Source: an uncultured Oscillospiraceae bacterium
GTDB taxonomy: Bacteria; Bacillota; Clostridia; Oscillospirales; Ruminococcaceae
NCBI GenBank assembly: GCA_934462925.1
Contig: CAKSIT010000003.1
Location: forward strand, 124,001-188,000
Direction: 5' to 3'
DNA length: 64,000 nucleotides
The position numbers were made by a program, and so were the translations under genes. Position 1 is the stretch's first letter; every line of letters begins with the position of its first letter. Of the stretch, positions 33,182 to 42,356 are shown one piece after another. Under the pieces are notes generated by a model. The model was not told the DNA's origin. It made no database searches and saw only the letters and a list, made by a program, of their open reading frames with translations.

Positions 33182-34555
33182 ATGGACGAGAACCGTTTTG
33201 ACGATATTGAAGATATCGGACAGGAACAAAAGGAACAGACCGAAAGAACGCGGGAGCTTGACAGCATTCTCGGCGAGTTCGGCGCGCACGGCGGTATAAC
33301 CCCGCGCGAGGAATTTATCGAGAACAACTCCGCTGATATGCAGAAAACGCGGCAGATGGATTCGCTCTACGACCCGCAGGAGGAAGAGTCCCCCGCGCCC
33401 AACCCCGTAAAGCGCCGCAGGAAGAAAAAGAAAAAGCAGATAAACCACACCCGCACTATGGGACAGATTTTCCTCGGCGTGCTGCTTTCCGTGACGGCCA
33501 TATGCGTTGGCATTTACCTCGCCTCGCAGATGATAGTTGCGCTTCAGGACTTCACGGGAATGTCGAAGAAGTCGCGCGAGTCGGTAGTTGAGATAACCGA
33601 CAGCATGAGCGTTGACGACATAGCGCAGCTTCTGCACGACAAGGGCGTTATCAAAATGCCGTCCCTTTTCAAGACCTATCTTAAGATATCCGACAAGGAG
33701 AGCGGCTTCTTAAACGGCGAGTTCACGCTTAACTCCAATATGTCCTACAGCAACATTGAAATCGCGCTTAAGACCAAGAAGAAGTACACCGAAACCATAA
33801 GCATAATGATTCCCGAGGGCTATACCGCGCAGCAGGTGGCGCAGCTTCTCGAGGAAAACTACGTATGCCGCGCGGCGGATTTCCTGCGCTGCTACAAGAA
33901 TAAGCTCGACAAGTACGACTTTGAGGAGGGCATACCCGACAGCCCCGACCGCTTCAATATGCTTGAGGGCTACCTTTTCCCCGACACCTACGAGTTCTAT
34001 GTTATCGACGACCTTAAAAAGGACAAGAACTTCGACACCTACGAGTACGCAAAGCAGGCCGCCGACAAGATGTACAAGAACTTCGAGAGCAAGATAACGA
34101 AGCAGATGAAAGCGCGCATGGAGGAGCTGGGACTCACGCTTGACCAGACCGTTATCCTCGCTTCTCTCATTCAAAAAGAGGGTACGGACGAGGAGAACAT
34201 GAGCATGATTTCCTCCGTATTCCACAACCGCCTTGAAAACCCCGCGGAGTTCCCCAACCTGCAAACGGATACGACCACGAACTATATTGACGAGGTAATA
34301 AAGCCCTCGATTACCGCCGACAGCGGCGACCTTTACGACGATATCATCAACGCATACGACTCGTATAAGTGCGGCGGACTGCCCGCAGGTGCTGTGTGCA
34401 ACCCCGGGCTTATGGCTATAAACGCGGCGCTTTATCCTGCTGAAACCGACTTCTACTACTTCCTTGCAAGCAGCGACGGCGTATTCTACTGGGCGCGCAC
34501 GCACGAGGAGCATGAGGAGAACATCGTAAACGCCGCGCTTCACGAAGAAGAATAA
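33182..34555 (+). CDS. mltG: Endolytic murein transglycosylase MltG
   Basis: The 457-residue protein starts at ATG 33182 (behind ACGGAGG). The N-terminus is a long charged cytoplasmic segment ending in a Lys/Arg-rich stretch (RRRKKKKK). One transmembrane helix follows (about 100-125, IFLGVLLSVTAICVGIYLASQMIVAL), then a LysM-like domain and the YceG catalytic domain with the active-site Glu in LIQKEGTDEENMSMISSVFHNRL and the QTDTTTNY and AVCNPG blocks. It cleaves nascent glycan strands outside the membrane and sets chain length. The next gene is a U32 peptidase-like protein, the same neighbour type as in Bacillus (yrrL region). Confidence 0.93.
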   Translation: MDENRFDDIEDIGQEQKEQTERTRELDSILGEFGAHGGITPREEFIENNSADMQKTRQMDSLYDPQEEESPAPNPVKRRRKKKKKQINHTRTMGQIFLGVLLSVTAICVGIYLASQMIVALQDFTGMSKKSRESVVEITDSMSVDDIAQLLHDKGVIKMPSLFKTYLKISDKESGFLNGEFTLNSNMSYSNIEIALKTKKKYTETISIMIPEGYTAQQVAQLLEENYVCRAADFLRCYKNKLDKYDFEEGIPDSPDRFNMLEGYLFPDTYEFYVIDDLKKDKNFDTYEYAKQAADKMYKNFESKITKQMKARMEELGLTLDQTVILASLIQKEGTDEENMSMISSVFHNRLENPAEFPNLQTDTTTNYIDEVIKPSITADSGDLYDDIINAYDSYKCGGLPAGAVCNPGLMAINAALYPAETDFYYFLASSDGVFYWARTHEEHEENIVNAALHEEE

Positions 34556-34568
34556 GGAGAGTTCCACT

Positions 34569-35819
34569 TTGAATACGAAAACAGAGCTTCTCGCCCCTGC
34601 GGGCGACGAGGAGAGCCTTAGAGCGGCGCTCGATTACGGCGCGGACGCAGTATATCTCGGCGGCAAGGGCTTTGGTATGCGCGCGGGAGCAAAGAATTTC
34701 GACGGCGAGGAGCTGTGCCGCGCGGTAACGCTCGCGCACGAAAAGGGCGTTAAGGTGTACCTTACCTGCAACACCCTGCCCACAAACGCAGAGGTGGAGC
34801 AGTTCCCCGAGTTTATACGGCACGCGCAGCGTGCGGGGATAGACGCGGTAATATGCGCGGACCTCGGCGTGATGGCAATGGTAAAGGAACACGCGCCGTC
34901 GATGGAGCTGCACGTTTCCACACAGACGGGCGTTGTAAACTACAAAACCGCGCAGGAGCTTTACAGGCTCGGCGCAAGGCGCGTTGTTCTTGCGCGCGAG
35001 GTGAGCCTTGAGGATATCCGCGCGATACGCAGGAATATCCCTGAGGACATGGAGATAGAGGTGTTCGTGCATGGCGCAATGTGCGTGAGCTTTTCGGGGC
35101 GCTGCCTTATTTCGGAGTACCTTACGGGGCGCAGCGCAAACCGCGGCGAGTGCGCGCAGCCCTGCCGCTGGGGCTACTATCTCATGGAGGAAAAGCGCCC
35201 CAACGAGTTTTACAAGGTGTTTGAGGACGAGCGCGGGACGTTTATTCTGAACGCGCGCGATATGTGCATGATAGACCACCTTGACGATGTTATAGAAGCG
35301 GGCGTGACAAGCCTTAAAATAGAGGGCAGGGCGAAGTCGGCATACTACACCGCGCTTACCGTAAACGCCTACCGCGCCGCGCTCGACTGCGCGCTTAAGG
35401 GCGAAAAGCCCCCCGCGTGGGTGCTTGAGGAGGTGAACAAGATAAGTCACCGCCCCTACTGCACGGGCTTCTTTTACGGAAAGCCGACTGACGGCAGCGG
35501 CACGCAGGACGCGGCCGCCGTAACGAACGGCGGGCAGTATTTTGCGGAGAGCGGCTATATGCGCGACTATGACTTTGTTGGTACGGTGGATTCCTGCGAA
35601 AACGGCGTTATGCACATAACGCAGCGCAATTTCTTCAGGCTGTCGGACGAGCTGGAGATAGTCCCGCCGCACGCAGAGCCGTTCGCGCTGCACGCGCAGG
35701 AGATGTACGGCGCAGACGGCGTTATGACCGACACCGCGCGCCACGCCATGGAGCAGCTCACGATTCGCACGGATATCACAGCGCCGCCGCATTCTATGAT
35801 TCGCAGGCGCGTTAAGTAA
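34569..35819 (+). CDS. U32-family protein, TrhP-like tRNA hydroxylation factor
   Basis: The 416-residue protein starts with TTG, 8 bases after AAGGAGA. U32 signatures are present: ELLAPAGDEESLRAALDYGADAVYLGG, HVSTQTGVVNYKTAQ, RVVLAREVSLEDI, the core VFVHGAMCVSFSGRCLISEYLTGRSANRGECAQPCRW with cluster-type cysteines, and LKIEGRAKSAYY. U32 proteins were named collagenase-like peptidases, but several (TrhP, RlhA) are now known to hydroxylate RNA. Position after mltG matches the Bacillus trhP locus, so 5-hydroxyuridine formation at tRNA position 34 is the favoured role. This is inferred from family and synteny. Confidence 0.85.
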   Translation: MNTKTELLAPAGDEESLRAALDYGADAVYLGGKGFGMRAGAKNFDGEELCRAVTLAHEKGVKVYLTCNTLPTNAEVEQFPEFIRHAQRAGIDAVICADLGVMAMVKEHAPSMELHVSTQTGVVNYKTAQELYRLGARRVVLAREVSLEDIRAIRRNIPEDMEIEVFVHGAMCVSFSGRCLISEYLTGRSANRGECAQPCRWGYYLMEEKRPNEFYKVFEDERGTFILNARDMCMIDHLDDVIEAGVTSLKIEGRAKSAYYTALTVNAYRAALDCALKGEKPPAWVLEEVNKISHRPYCTGFFYGKPTDGSGTQDAAAVTNGGQYFAESGYMRDYDFVGTVDSCENGVMHITQRNFFRLSDELEIVPPHAEPFALHAQEMYGADGVMTDTARHAMEQLTIRTDITAPPHSMIRRRVK

Positions 35820-35840
35820 CATTAAAACGGAGGACGAAAA

Positions 35841-36911
35841 ATGGGCATTGGTGGATATCCCTGTCCGCATTGCGGCGCTGCGCTCGAGGAAGCGGGCGCT
35901 GTGCTTCGCTGCACGGCGTGCGGCATAAGCTGCGACCCTGCCGCCGCGGAGGAATACGCGCGCGAAAAGGAGCTGCCCCCCGACAGTCTTTCATGGGACG
36001 ACTACGCGGGCGCGGGAATTTTCGGGGACGCCGTTTACGGCGAGTGCGGGCAATGCGGTACGGTTTTTGCGTTTCCTGCGGAAAGCGCGCCCTATATCGG
36101 CGAGGCCGCGGGAAGCGACGCTGCGCGCTGCCCGTTCTGCGACAGCGTGCTGAACCCTGTGACGAGCGGCGCGCCCACGCCCGATATCGTGCTGCCATTC
36201 GTTAAGGACAGGCAGGCGGCGCAGGACGCGTTCGTGCGCTTCTGCCGTTTCAAGCCGCTGCTGCCTGCGGGGTTTGTTTCACACAAGCGCGTTAACGCTA
36301 TAAAAAAGGTGTACCTGCCGTACTGGGTGACCGACTGCGCCGCGCTTGCTAAGCTGCGGTTCGACGCGCAGAAGTCGCACGCCAAACGCAGCGGCGGCGA
36401 GCGCTCAATAAAAACTGATACGTTTATGGCGATACGCGAGGGTACTGCGGCGTACAGCGGCGTGTACTCCTGCGCAAGCACGGCGGGAAAGAAGTGCTGC
36501 GCCATTGCAGAGCCGTTTGACGCGGCGGCGGCGCAGCCGTTCGAGGGCGGCGTTCCCGAGGCGTACATTGTTGTTGCGGATTCCCCCGCGCAGCAGGCGC
36601 ACGCCGCGGCGGAGGAGCGCATTCGCCGCAGCATGGAGCGGCTTCTCGCGGACACGGTAAAGGGCTTTTCCGAAAAGAAGCGGCAGGCGGGCAGGCTTGA
36701 AATAAGCGGTGCAAAAACGCGGCTCGCGCTTTTCCCCGTGTGGATAATAAGCACGAAATACAAGACAAAGACCTACCGCTTTGTGATGAACGCGCATACG
36801 GGCAGGGCGTACGGCGAGATTCCGTTCAGCAAGGCAAAAATGGCGGGAATATTCGCGGCGGTGACGGCGGGCGTTGCGCTTATCGGCACGGCGCTTACGC
36901 TGCTGCTTTAG
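35841..36911 (+). CDS. Zinc-ribbon membrane protein, partner of the TPM protein
   Basis: The 356-residue protein opens with two zinc-ribbon pairs (CPHCG and CTACG, residues 8-28, then CGQCG and CPFCDS near 75-100). A large middle domain follows (VLPFVKDRQAAQDAFVRFCR, KKVYLPYWVTDC). One transmembrane helix closes the chain (about 335-355, AGIFAAVTAGVALIGTALTLLL). It has no signal peptide, so the bulk is probably cytoplasmic and tethered by the C-terminal anchor. Genes of this type with a TFIIB-like zinc ribbon often sit beside TPM-domain genes in Clostridia, as here. The function is unknown. Confidence 0.72.
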   Translation: MGIGGYPCPHCGAALEEAGAVLRCTACGISCDPAAAEEYAREKELPPDSLSWDDYAGAGIFGDAVYGECGQCGTVFAFPAESAPYIGEAAGSDAARCPFCDSVLNPVTSGAPTPDIVLPFVKDRQAAQDAFVRFCRFKPLLPAGFVSHKRVNAIKKVYLPYWVTDCAALAKLRFDAQKSHAKRSGGERSIKTDTFMAIREGTAAYSGVYSCASTAGKKCCAIAEPFDAAAAQPFEGGVPEAYIVVADSPAQQAHAAAEERIRRSMERLLADTVKGFSEKKRQAGRLEISGAKTRLALFPVWIISTKYKTKTYRFVMNAHTGRAYGEIPFSKAKMAGIFAAVTAGVALIGTALTLLL

Positions 36912-36924
36912 GAGGTGTGCTGCT

Positions 36925-37692
36925 GTGAAAAAATTGTTTTCGCTTATGGCTGCGGGAATCGCCGCGCTTTGCATTACGCTTACGGCTTGCGCGCAGGCGC
37001 AGCACAAGGTTTACGACAGCGCGCAGGTGCTGAGCGACGAGGACGAGCAGGCGCTCGAAAAGCTCGCGGAGCAGCTTGTTCTCGACCACGGCGTGGACGC
37101 TGTGATATGCACCGAGCGCTCGCTTACGGCGTCGCCCGAGGAGCGCGCGCAGAGCCTTTTCAACTCGCTTGACGCGGGCGTTGGCGACGGCAGGGACGGT
37201 ATCCTGCTGCTGATATGGTTCGACAACGACGAGCAGCACTTCTTAACGCTAAAAAACGGCTGGGCTGAGCAGGTGTTTACCGGCTACGCGAACGACCGCA
37301 TTGAGGAGCTTACCGCGCAGGATATTGAAAAGCGCGACTTTACGGGAGCGGCGCAGCAATGGCTGCGGCTTTCGGGCAAGTTTATGGCGGCGCACGAAAA
37401 GGGCAGACCCTACGACGGGGAGCGCGTTTACCGCACGCGCGGCGAGTGCCTGCGGATATTCCTGCTGTGGCTTGCTGCGGGAGCGCTTGCGGCGGCGGGC
37501 GTATGCGCGCTTATGCGCCTTTCAATGCGCACAAAGCCGCTTATACGGCATTCGGGGGAGCTTTCGCCCGACAAGAACACATTTTCGCTTACAAAGCAGC
37601 GGGATATCCTGCTGTATTCGCACACGGAGCGCATTGACGGCGCAAACGCTGCAAGCTCCGCAGAAAAAGAGAAGCTTACAGACAAGGACTGA
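36925..37692 (+). CDS. TPM-domain lipoprotein with C-terminal membrane helix
   Basis: The 255-residue protein starts at GTG 36925, 9 bases after AGGAGG that overlaps the stop of the zinc-ribbon gene. The signal sequence ends in a lipobox-like LTAC. The TPM domain (about 28-165: VYDSAQVLSDEDEQALEKLAEQL, GDGRDGILLLIWFDNDEQHFLTLKNGWAEQVF) is followed by a transmembrane helix (about 180-200, IFLLWLAAGALAAAGVCALMRL) and a cytoplasmic Lys/Glu tail. TPM domains occur in photosystem repair proteins and in bacterial membrane proteins of unclear role. Probably works with the upstream zinc-ribbon protein as a membrane complex; this is inference. Confidence 0.8.
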   Translation: MKKLFSLMAAGIAALCITLTACAQAQHKVYDSAQVLSDEDEQALEKLAEQLVLDHGVDAVICTERSLTASPEERAQSLFNSLDAGVGDGRDGILLLIWFDNDEQHFLTLKNGWAEQVFTGYANDRIEELTAQDIEKRDFTGAAQQWLRLSGKFMAAHEKGRPYDGERVYRTRGECLRIFLLWLAAGALAAAGVCALMRLSMRTKPLIRHSGELSPDKNTFSLTKQRDILLYSHTERIDGANAASSAEKEKLTDKD

Positions 37693-37727
37693 CGCAACAG
37701 CGCAGACAATGAAAGGACGGGGTAAGA

Positions 37728-40514
37728 ATGGCATTCAGATTCCGCAACGAAACGCTGAGCCCTGACGAGCGCACAACGGCGCTACTTGAGGAGCTTACGC
37801 AGGACGAAAAGCTGCTGCTTTTATGCGCGCACCAGAGCGCGATACCGAGGCTCGGCATTGAGGAGAACTACATCGGCGCGGAGGTTGCGCGCGGACTTGT
37901 GTGCCGCAGCGACAGCGCAGAGTACCTGACCACCGTGTTCCCCGAGCCGTTCGGGCTTGCGGCGACGTTCGACCCCGTGCTTATGCAGCAGATGGGCGAG
38001 GTAACGGGCGTTGAAACAAGGCTTCAGCATAAAAAGGGGCGCTCGTCGCTTTTTGTATGGGGGCCTACCGTTGACGCGGAGCGCGACCCGCGCTGGGGCA
38101 GAAACGAGGAGGGCTACGGCGAAGACCCGTTCCTTATCGGGCAGATGTCCGCAGCCTACACAAAGGGCATGGCGGGCAGCGACCCGCAGTATATGCGCGT
38201 TATCCCCACGCTAAAGCATTTTTACGCCAACAACAACGAGGAATGCCGCGGCAGCGACAACGCTTCCGTTCCGCTTACGCTAAAGCACGATTACTACCTT
38301 AAGGCGTTTGAGCGCGCGGTGCGCGAGGGCGGCGCGCGTTCGCTCATGACAGCGTACAACGAGATAAACGGCGTTGAGGGCATATGCAACCCCGAGATAA
38401 GCGAGATATGCAAAAAGGAGTGGGGGCTGCTGTTCGCCGTGTCCGACGGCGGGGACTTTGTGCAGAACGTGCAGTTCCACAAGCACGACGAGAATCACGC
38501 CGAGGCCGCAGGGCGCATTTACGCAAACCACGGCGCTGATATAATGTGCGACGACGAGCAGGTGGTGCGTACCGCTGTAAGCGGCGCGCTGGAGCAGGGG
38601 CTTATCACGTGGGAGGACATAGACAGGGCGCTTTACGGCGTGATGAAAGCGCGCGTTCTGCTTGGCGAATTTGACGAGGCGACCCCGTTTGACGAATACA
38701 CAGACGATATGCTTTGCTGCGACGCGCACTACAAGGTGACTGAAACCGCCGCGCTCGAGTCGGCGATACTGCTGCGAAACAGCAAGCTTATGCTGCCGCT
38801 TTCAAAGGACGAGAAGCTCGGCGTTTTCGGCGTACACGCGGACATGAACTTCCGCGACTGGTACACGGGGCTTTCCGACAGGAATCCCACGATACTCGAC
38901 GCTCTCACCGCCTATGCGGGGCGCGAGAATATCGTGTACGATTCGGGCTGCGACGTTATTGCGCTTCGCAGCAGCGAAACGGGCTTCTACTTCTCCGTGG
39001 CTGACGACGGCACGCTTGAATGCACAAGCTCTACGATAAACGAAGCGTGCCTGCTGGAGCTATACGAGTGGGGCGACGGCGCGGTATCGCTGCGTTCAAA
39101 AAAGAACGGCAAGTTTTTGTGCGACGCGGGAGTTATGCGCTGCATTTCCGACGAGGTGTACGGCTGGTTTGTAAAGGAGTGCTTCAAAATGGAGTGCAGC
39201 GGGCGGCAGTGCACGTTCCGCAACTGGCAGGGCAGGTGGCTGTACATTACCGAAAGCGGCGAAATAGCCGTGTCGAGCGCGCTGCGCAGGCACAGCGCGT
39301 GCGTATTCGACGTGGAGCTTTTCTCCTCGGGCAAGGAGCGCGTAAGGCGCATTGCGGCGGAAACCAAGAACGCCGTGGTATTCTGCGGCAACAACCCGCA
39401 GATAGGCGCGCGCGAATGCACCGACAGAAAAACGCTTGCCCTGCCCCAAAATCAGCGCGAGCTGTTAAGCTGCGTAAGCGAGGTGAACCCGCACACGGTG
39501 CTGTACCTTGTGTCGGGCTATCCGTATTCTGTTCCCGACAACATACATTCCGTGCTGCATATTGCGCACGCAGGACCTGCAATGGGCAGCGCCGTCGCTA
39601 AAACGCTTTTCGGCGCATATTCGCCTGCGGGCAGGTGTCCTGCTACATGGTATACCTCTGAGGACGAGCTTTGCAGCATAAAGGACTACAACATAATACG
39701 CACGGGGTCTACATACCTCTACTACAAGGGCGAGCCGCTCTTTCCGTTCGGCCATGGGCTTAGCTACACAAGTTTCCGCTACGGCTCGCTGCACACCAAC
39801 AAAATCTCCTTTGAAAAGGACGAAACTGTAGAGGCGCATTTCGAGCTTGAAAACAACGGCTCGTTCTCCGCGGACGAGGTGGTGCAGCTTTATGTAAGCG
39901 CGCCGCGTATGCCGCGCACCATGCCGATAAAGCGCCTTATCGCGTTTAAGCGCGTGTACGTGCCGCGCGGGAAGAAGCTTCCCATAACGCTTAGCTTTAA
40001 CGTAAACGAGCTTTGCTGCTGGGACGTTAACACGCGCCGTCCCGAGCTTTACGGCGGCACGTACGAGCTTCAGCTCGGCTCGTCCAGCGCGGACATACGC
40101 CGCAGCTGTGAAATAAAGGTAAACAGCGCGGAATACCTCGGCATAGACATAAGCGCGGATGTTCCCGCGGCGGCTTCGTGGGACTATCTGGGCGCGGAGT
40201 TCCGCACGGACAGAGCGCTTAACGAGTACGCGCAGCTTACCGACTGGCAGAGCTTTATACGATTTGAGGGCTGCCGCATGGAGGGCAGGCACAGGATAAG
40301 CGTTTGCGTGGCGAACCCCGACAGGGCGGGCAGGCTGCACGTTTCCTGCCTTGAAACGGGGCGCGAGATAGCCTCGATAGCGATACCGCCCACGCAGTCC
40401 TATTCGGATTTCATAGAAATCACAGCGGACGCAGAGCCTGTCTGCGGCACGTTTACGCTTTGCTTTGTGCCGAGCGGTACAATGTCGCTAAAGTCGTTCA
40501 GGTTCTTTGGCTGA
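37728..40514 (+). CDS. Glycoside hydrolase family 3 protein (beta-glucosidase/xylosidase-like)
   Basis: The 928-residue enzyme has no signal peptide, so it is probably cytoplasmic and acts on imported oligosaccharides. The GH3 N-terminal barrel shows DAERDPRWGRNEEGYGEDP, TLKHFYANN and the nucleophile Asp240 in FAVSDGGDF. The C-terminal alpha/beta domain starts near 340 (ILLRNSKLMLPLSKDEKLGVFG). A stretch at about 415-525 looks like an inserted beta-trefoil (GFYFSVADDGTLE, GKFLCDAG, GRWLYITESGEIA). The domain then resumes, followed by a fibronectin-III-like domain (about 700-790) and a CBM6-like C-terminus. Downstream genes are deoC and deoB. Substrate specificity cannot be set from sequence. 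Confidence 0.88.
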   Translation: MAFRFRNETLSPDERTTALLEELTQDEKLLLLCAHQSAIPRLGIEENYIGAEVARGLVCRSDSAEYLTTVFPEPFGLAATFDPVLMQQMGEVTGVETRLQHKKGRSSLFVWGPTVDAERDPRWGRNEEGYGEDPFLIGQMSAAYTKGMAGSDPQYMRVIPTLKHFYANNNEECRGSDNASVPLTLKHDYYLKAFERAVREGGARSLMTAYNEINGVEGICNPEISEICKKEWGLLFAVSDGGDFVQNVQFHKHDENHAEAAGRIYANHGADIMCDDEQVVRTAVSGALEQGLITWEDIDRALYGVMKARVLLGEFDEATPFDEYTDDMLCCDAHYKVTETAALESAILLRNSKLMLPLSKDEKLGVFGVHADMNFRDWYTGLSDRNPTILDALTAYAGRENIVYDSGCDVIALRSSETGFYFSVADDGTLECTSSTINEACLLELYEWGDGAVSLRSKKNGKFLCDAGVMRCISDEVYGWFVKECFKMECSGRQCTFRNWQGRWLYITESGEIAVSSALRRHSACVFDVELFSSGKERVRRIAAETKNAVVFCGNNPQIGARECTDRKTLALPQNQRELLSCVSEVNPHTVLYLVSGYPYSVPDNIHSVLHIAHAGPAMGSAVAKTLFGAYSPAGRCPATWYTSEDELCSIKDYNIIRTGSTYLYYKGEPLFPFGHGLSYTSFRYGSLHTNKISFEKDETVEAHFELENNGSFSADEVVQLYVSAPRMPRTMPIKRLIAFKRVYVPRGKKLPITLSFNVNELCCWDVNTRRPELYGGTYELQLGSSSADIRRSCEIKVNSAEYLGIDISADVPAAASWDYLGAEFRTDRALNEYAQLTDWQSFIRFEGCRMEGRHRISVCVANPDRAGRLHVSCLETGREIASIAIPPTQSYSDFIEITADAEPVCGTFTLCFVPSGTMSLKSFRFFG

Positions 40515-40525
40515 AAGGAGTTATC

Positions 40526-41176
40526 ATGACAAAGGAAGAAATATTCCCGCATATAGACCACACGCTGCTGCGTGCGGACTGCACCGCAGCCGAGATAGAC
40601 GAGCTTTGCGCGCAGGCGCTTGAGTACCATACGGCTTCGGTGTGCATTCCCGCGGCGTATGTTGAGTACGCGCGCAGAAAGTTCTCGGAGCTGCGCATCT
40701 GCACGGTGGTGGGCTTTCCGCTTGGGTACACCACAACCCCCGCAAAGGTGTACGAGGCTGCGGACGCCATCTCCTGCGGCGCGGACGAGATAGACATGGT
40801 TGTGAATCTCTGCGACGTTAAAAACGGCGACTTTGAAGCCGTTGAGCGCGAGATAGAGCTTATGAAAAAGACCTGCGGCAAGCGCATTCTTAAGGTGATT
40901 GTGGAAACCTGCTACCTTACCGAAGAGGAGAAGATAGCGCTTTGCGGGTGCGTAACGCGCGGCGGCGCGGACTACATCAAGACCTCTACGGGCTTCGGCA
41001 CGGCGGGCGCTAAGATAGAGGATATCCGCTTGTTCAAAGCGCACATAGGCGAGGGTGTTAAGATAAAGGCAGCGGGCGGAATACGCACGCGCGCCGAGCT
41101 TGAGGCGTTCCTTGCGGAGGGCTGCGAGCGCATAGGCACGAGCAGCGCGGTAAAGCTTCTTACACAGGAGGGCTGA
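40526..41176 (+). CDS. deoC: Deoxyribose-phosphate aldolase
   Basis: The 216-residue protein starts at ATG 40526 behind AAAGGAG. The TIM-barrel blocks are IDHTLLRADCTAAEIDELCAQA, GFPLGYTTTPAKVYEA, EIDMVVNL and LKVIVETCYLT. The Schiff-base lysine is K152 in DYIKTSTGFGTAGA, and VKIKAAGGIRT follows. It cleaves 2-deoxyribose 5-phosphate to glyceraldehyde 3-phosphate and acetaldehyde. It is followed after 1 base by deoB, giving a nucleoside sugar salvage unit. Confidence 0.96.
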   Translation: MTKEEIFPHIDHTLLRADCTAAEIDELCAQALEYHTASVCIPAAYVEYARRKFSELRICTVVGFPLGYTTTPAKVYEAADAISCGADEIDMVVNLCDVKNGDFEAVEREIELMKKTCGKRILKVIVETCYLTEEEKIALCGCVTRGGADYIKTSTGFGTAGAKIEDIRLFKAHIGEGVKIKAAGGIRTRAELEAFLAEGCERIGTSSAVKLLTQEG

Positions 41177-41177
41177 C

Positions 41178-42344
41178 ATGGCACGCGTTTTTCTTATAGT
41201 TCTTGACAGCTTTGGCGTGGGCGCGCTGCCCGACGCGGGCGATTTTGGCGACAGCGGCAGCTGCACTATACGCTCGTGCTGGCAGACGGGGCTTATGCGC
41301 ACGCCGAACATGGCAAGGCTCGGGCTGTTCAACATAGCGGGCGTTGACGTGGGCGAAAAGTGCGCAGCGCCCGAGGGCGCGTTCCTGCGGCTTGCGGAGC
41401 GCTCAAAAGGCAAGGACACAACAACGGGTCACTGGGAGATTTCGGGAATTGTGTCGCAAAAGCCGTTCCCCACGTTCCCAAACGGCTTCCCGCAGGAGGT
41501 AATAGACGCGTTCAGCGCGGCGACGGGCAGGGGAGTGCTTTGCAACAAGCCCTGCTCGGGTACAAAGGTAATTGCCGATTACGGCGAGGAACATCTAAAA
41601 ACCGGCGCGCTTATCGTATACACCTCGGCTGACAGCGTGTTCCAGATAGCCGCGCACGAAAGCATAGTCCCGCCTGAGAAGCTGTACGAATACTGCCGCA
41701 TGGCGCGCGGGATTCTCACGGGCGACTATGCGGTGGGCAGGGTGATTGCGCGTCCTTTCGAGGGAGAGTACCCCTTTACCAGAACGCCGCGCAGGCACGA
41801 CTTTTCGCTTGTGCCGCCAAAGGACACCATGCTCGACTGCATTTCGCGCGCGGGAATGGAGGTAACAGGCGTCGGTAAGATTTACGACATTTTTGCGGGA
41901 AAGGGGCTTACCCACGCGGAGCGCGCCATCGGCAACGCCACGGATATGCAGCTTACAAGCAACATTCAGCAAAGGGATTTTGCGGGGCTTTGCTTCACGA
42001 ACCTTGTTGATTTCGATATGAGCTACGGCCACCGCCGCGACCCGCAGGGCTACGCGCGGGCGCTTTCGGAGTTTGACGAGTGGCTGGGCGGCTTTATGGA
42101 GAAAATGCGCCACGACGACGTGCTGATGATAACCGCCGACCACGGCTGCGACCCGTGCTACAGCGGCACGGACCACACGCGCGAGTTTATCCCGCTGCTT
42201 GCATACGGCGAGCGTATAAAGCGCGGCGCGGACCTTGGCACGCGGCAGGGCTTCGGCGATATCGGCGCTACGGTGCTGGAGCTTTTAGGCGTTGAGGGCA
42301 AGCTTGACGGCGTAAGCTTTGCGGGCGAGATGACCGCGCGTTAA
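41178..42344 (+). CDS. deoB: Phosphopentomutase
   Basis: The 388-residue protein starts MARVFLIVLDSFGVGALPDAGDFGDSGSCTI with the first metal ligands. The phosphothreonine region is GKDTTTGHWE, then LIVYTSADSVFQIAAHE, DFDMSYGHRRDPQGYA and the second metal site ITADHGCDPCYSGTDHTREFIPLL. It interconverts (deoxy)ribose 1- and 5-phosphates and feeds deoC. Start is ATG behind AGGAGGG inside the end of deoC. The length matches the family. Confidence 0.96.
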   Translation: MARVFLIVLDSFGVGALPDAGDFGDSGSCTIRSCWQTGLMRTPNMARLGLFNIAGVDVGEKCAAPEGAFLRLAERSKGKDTTTGHWEISGIVSQKPFPTFPNGFPQEVIDAFSAATGRGVLCNKPCSGTKVIADYGEEHLKTGALIVYTSADSVFQIAAHESIVPPEKLYEYCRMARGILTGDYAVGRVIARPFEGEYPFTRTPRRHDFSLVPPKDTMLDCISRAGMEVTGVGKIYDIFAGKGLTHAERAIGNATDMQLTSNIQQRDFAGLCFTNLVDFDMSYGHRRDPQGYARALSEFDEWLGGFMEKMRHDDVLMITADHGCDPCYSGTDHTREFIPLLAYGERIKRGADLGTRQGFGDIGATVLELLGVEGKLDGVSFAGEMTAR

Positions 42345-42356
42345 GGGGGAGCGTTC

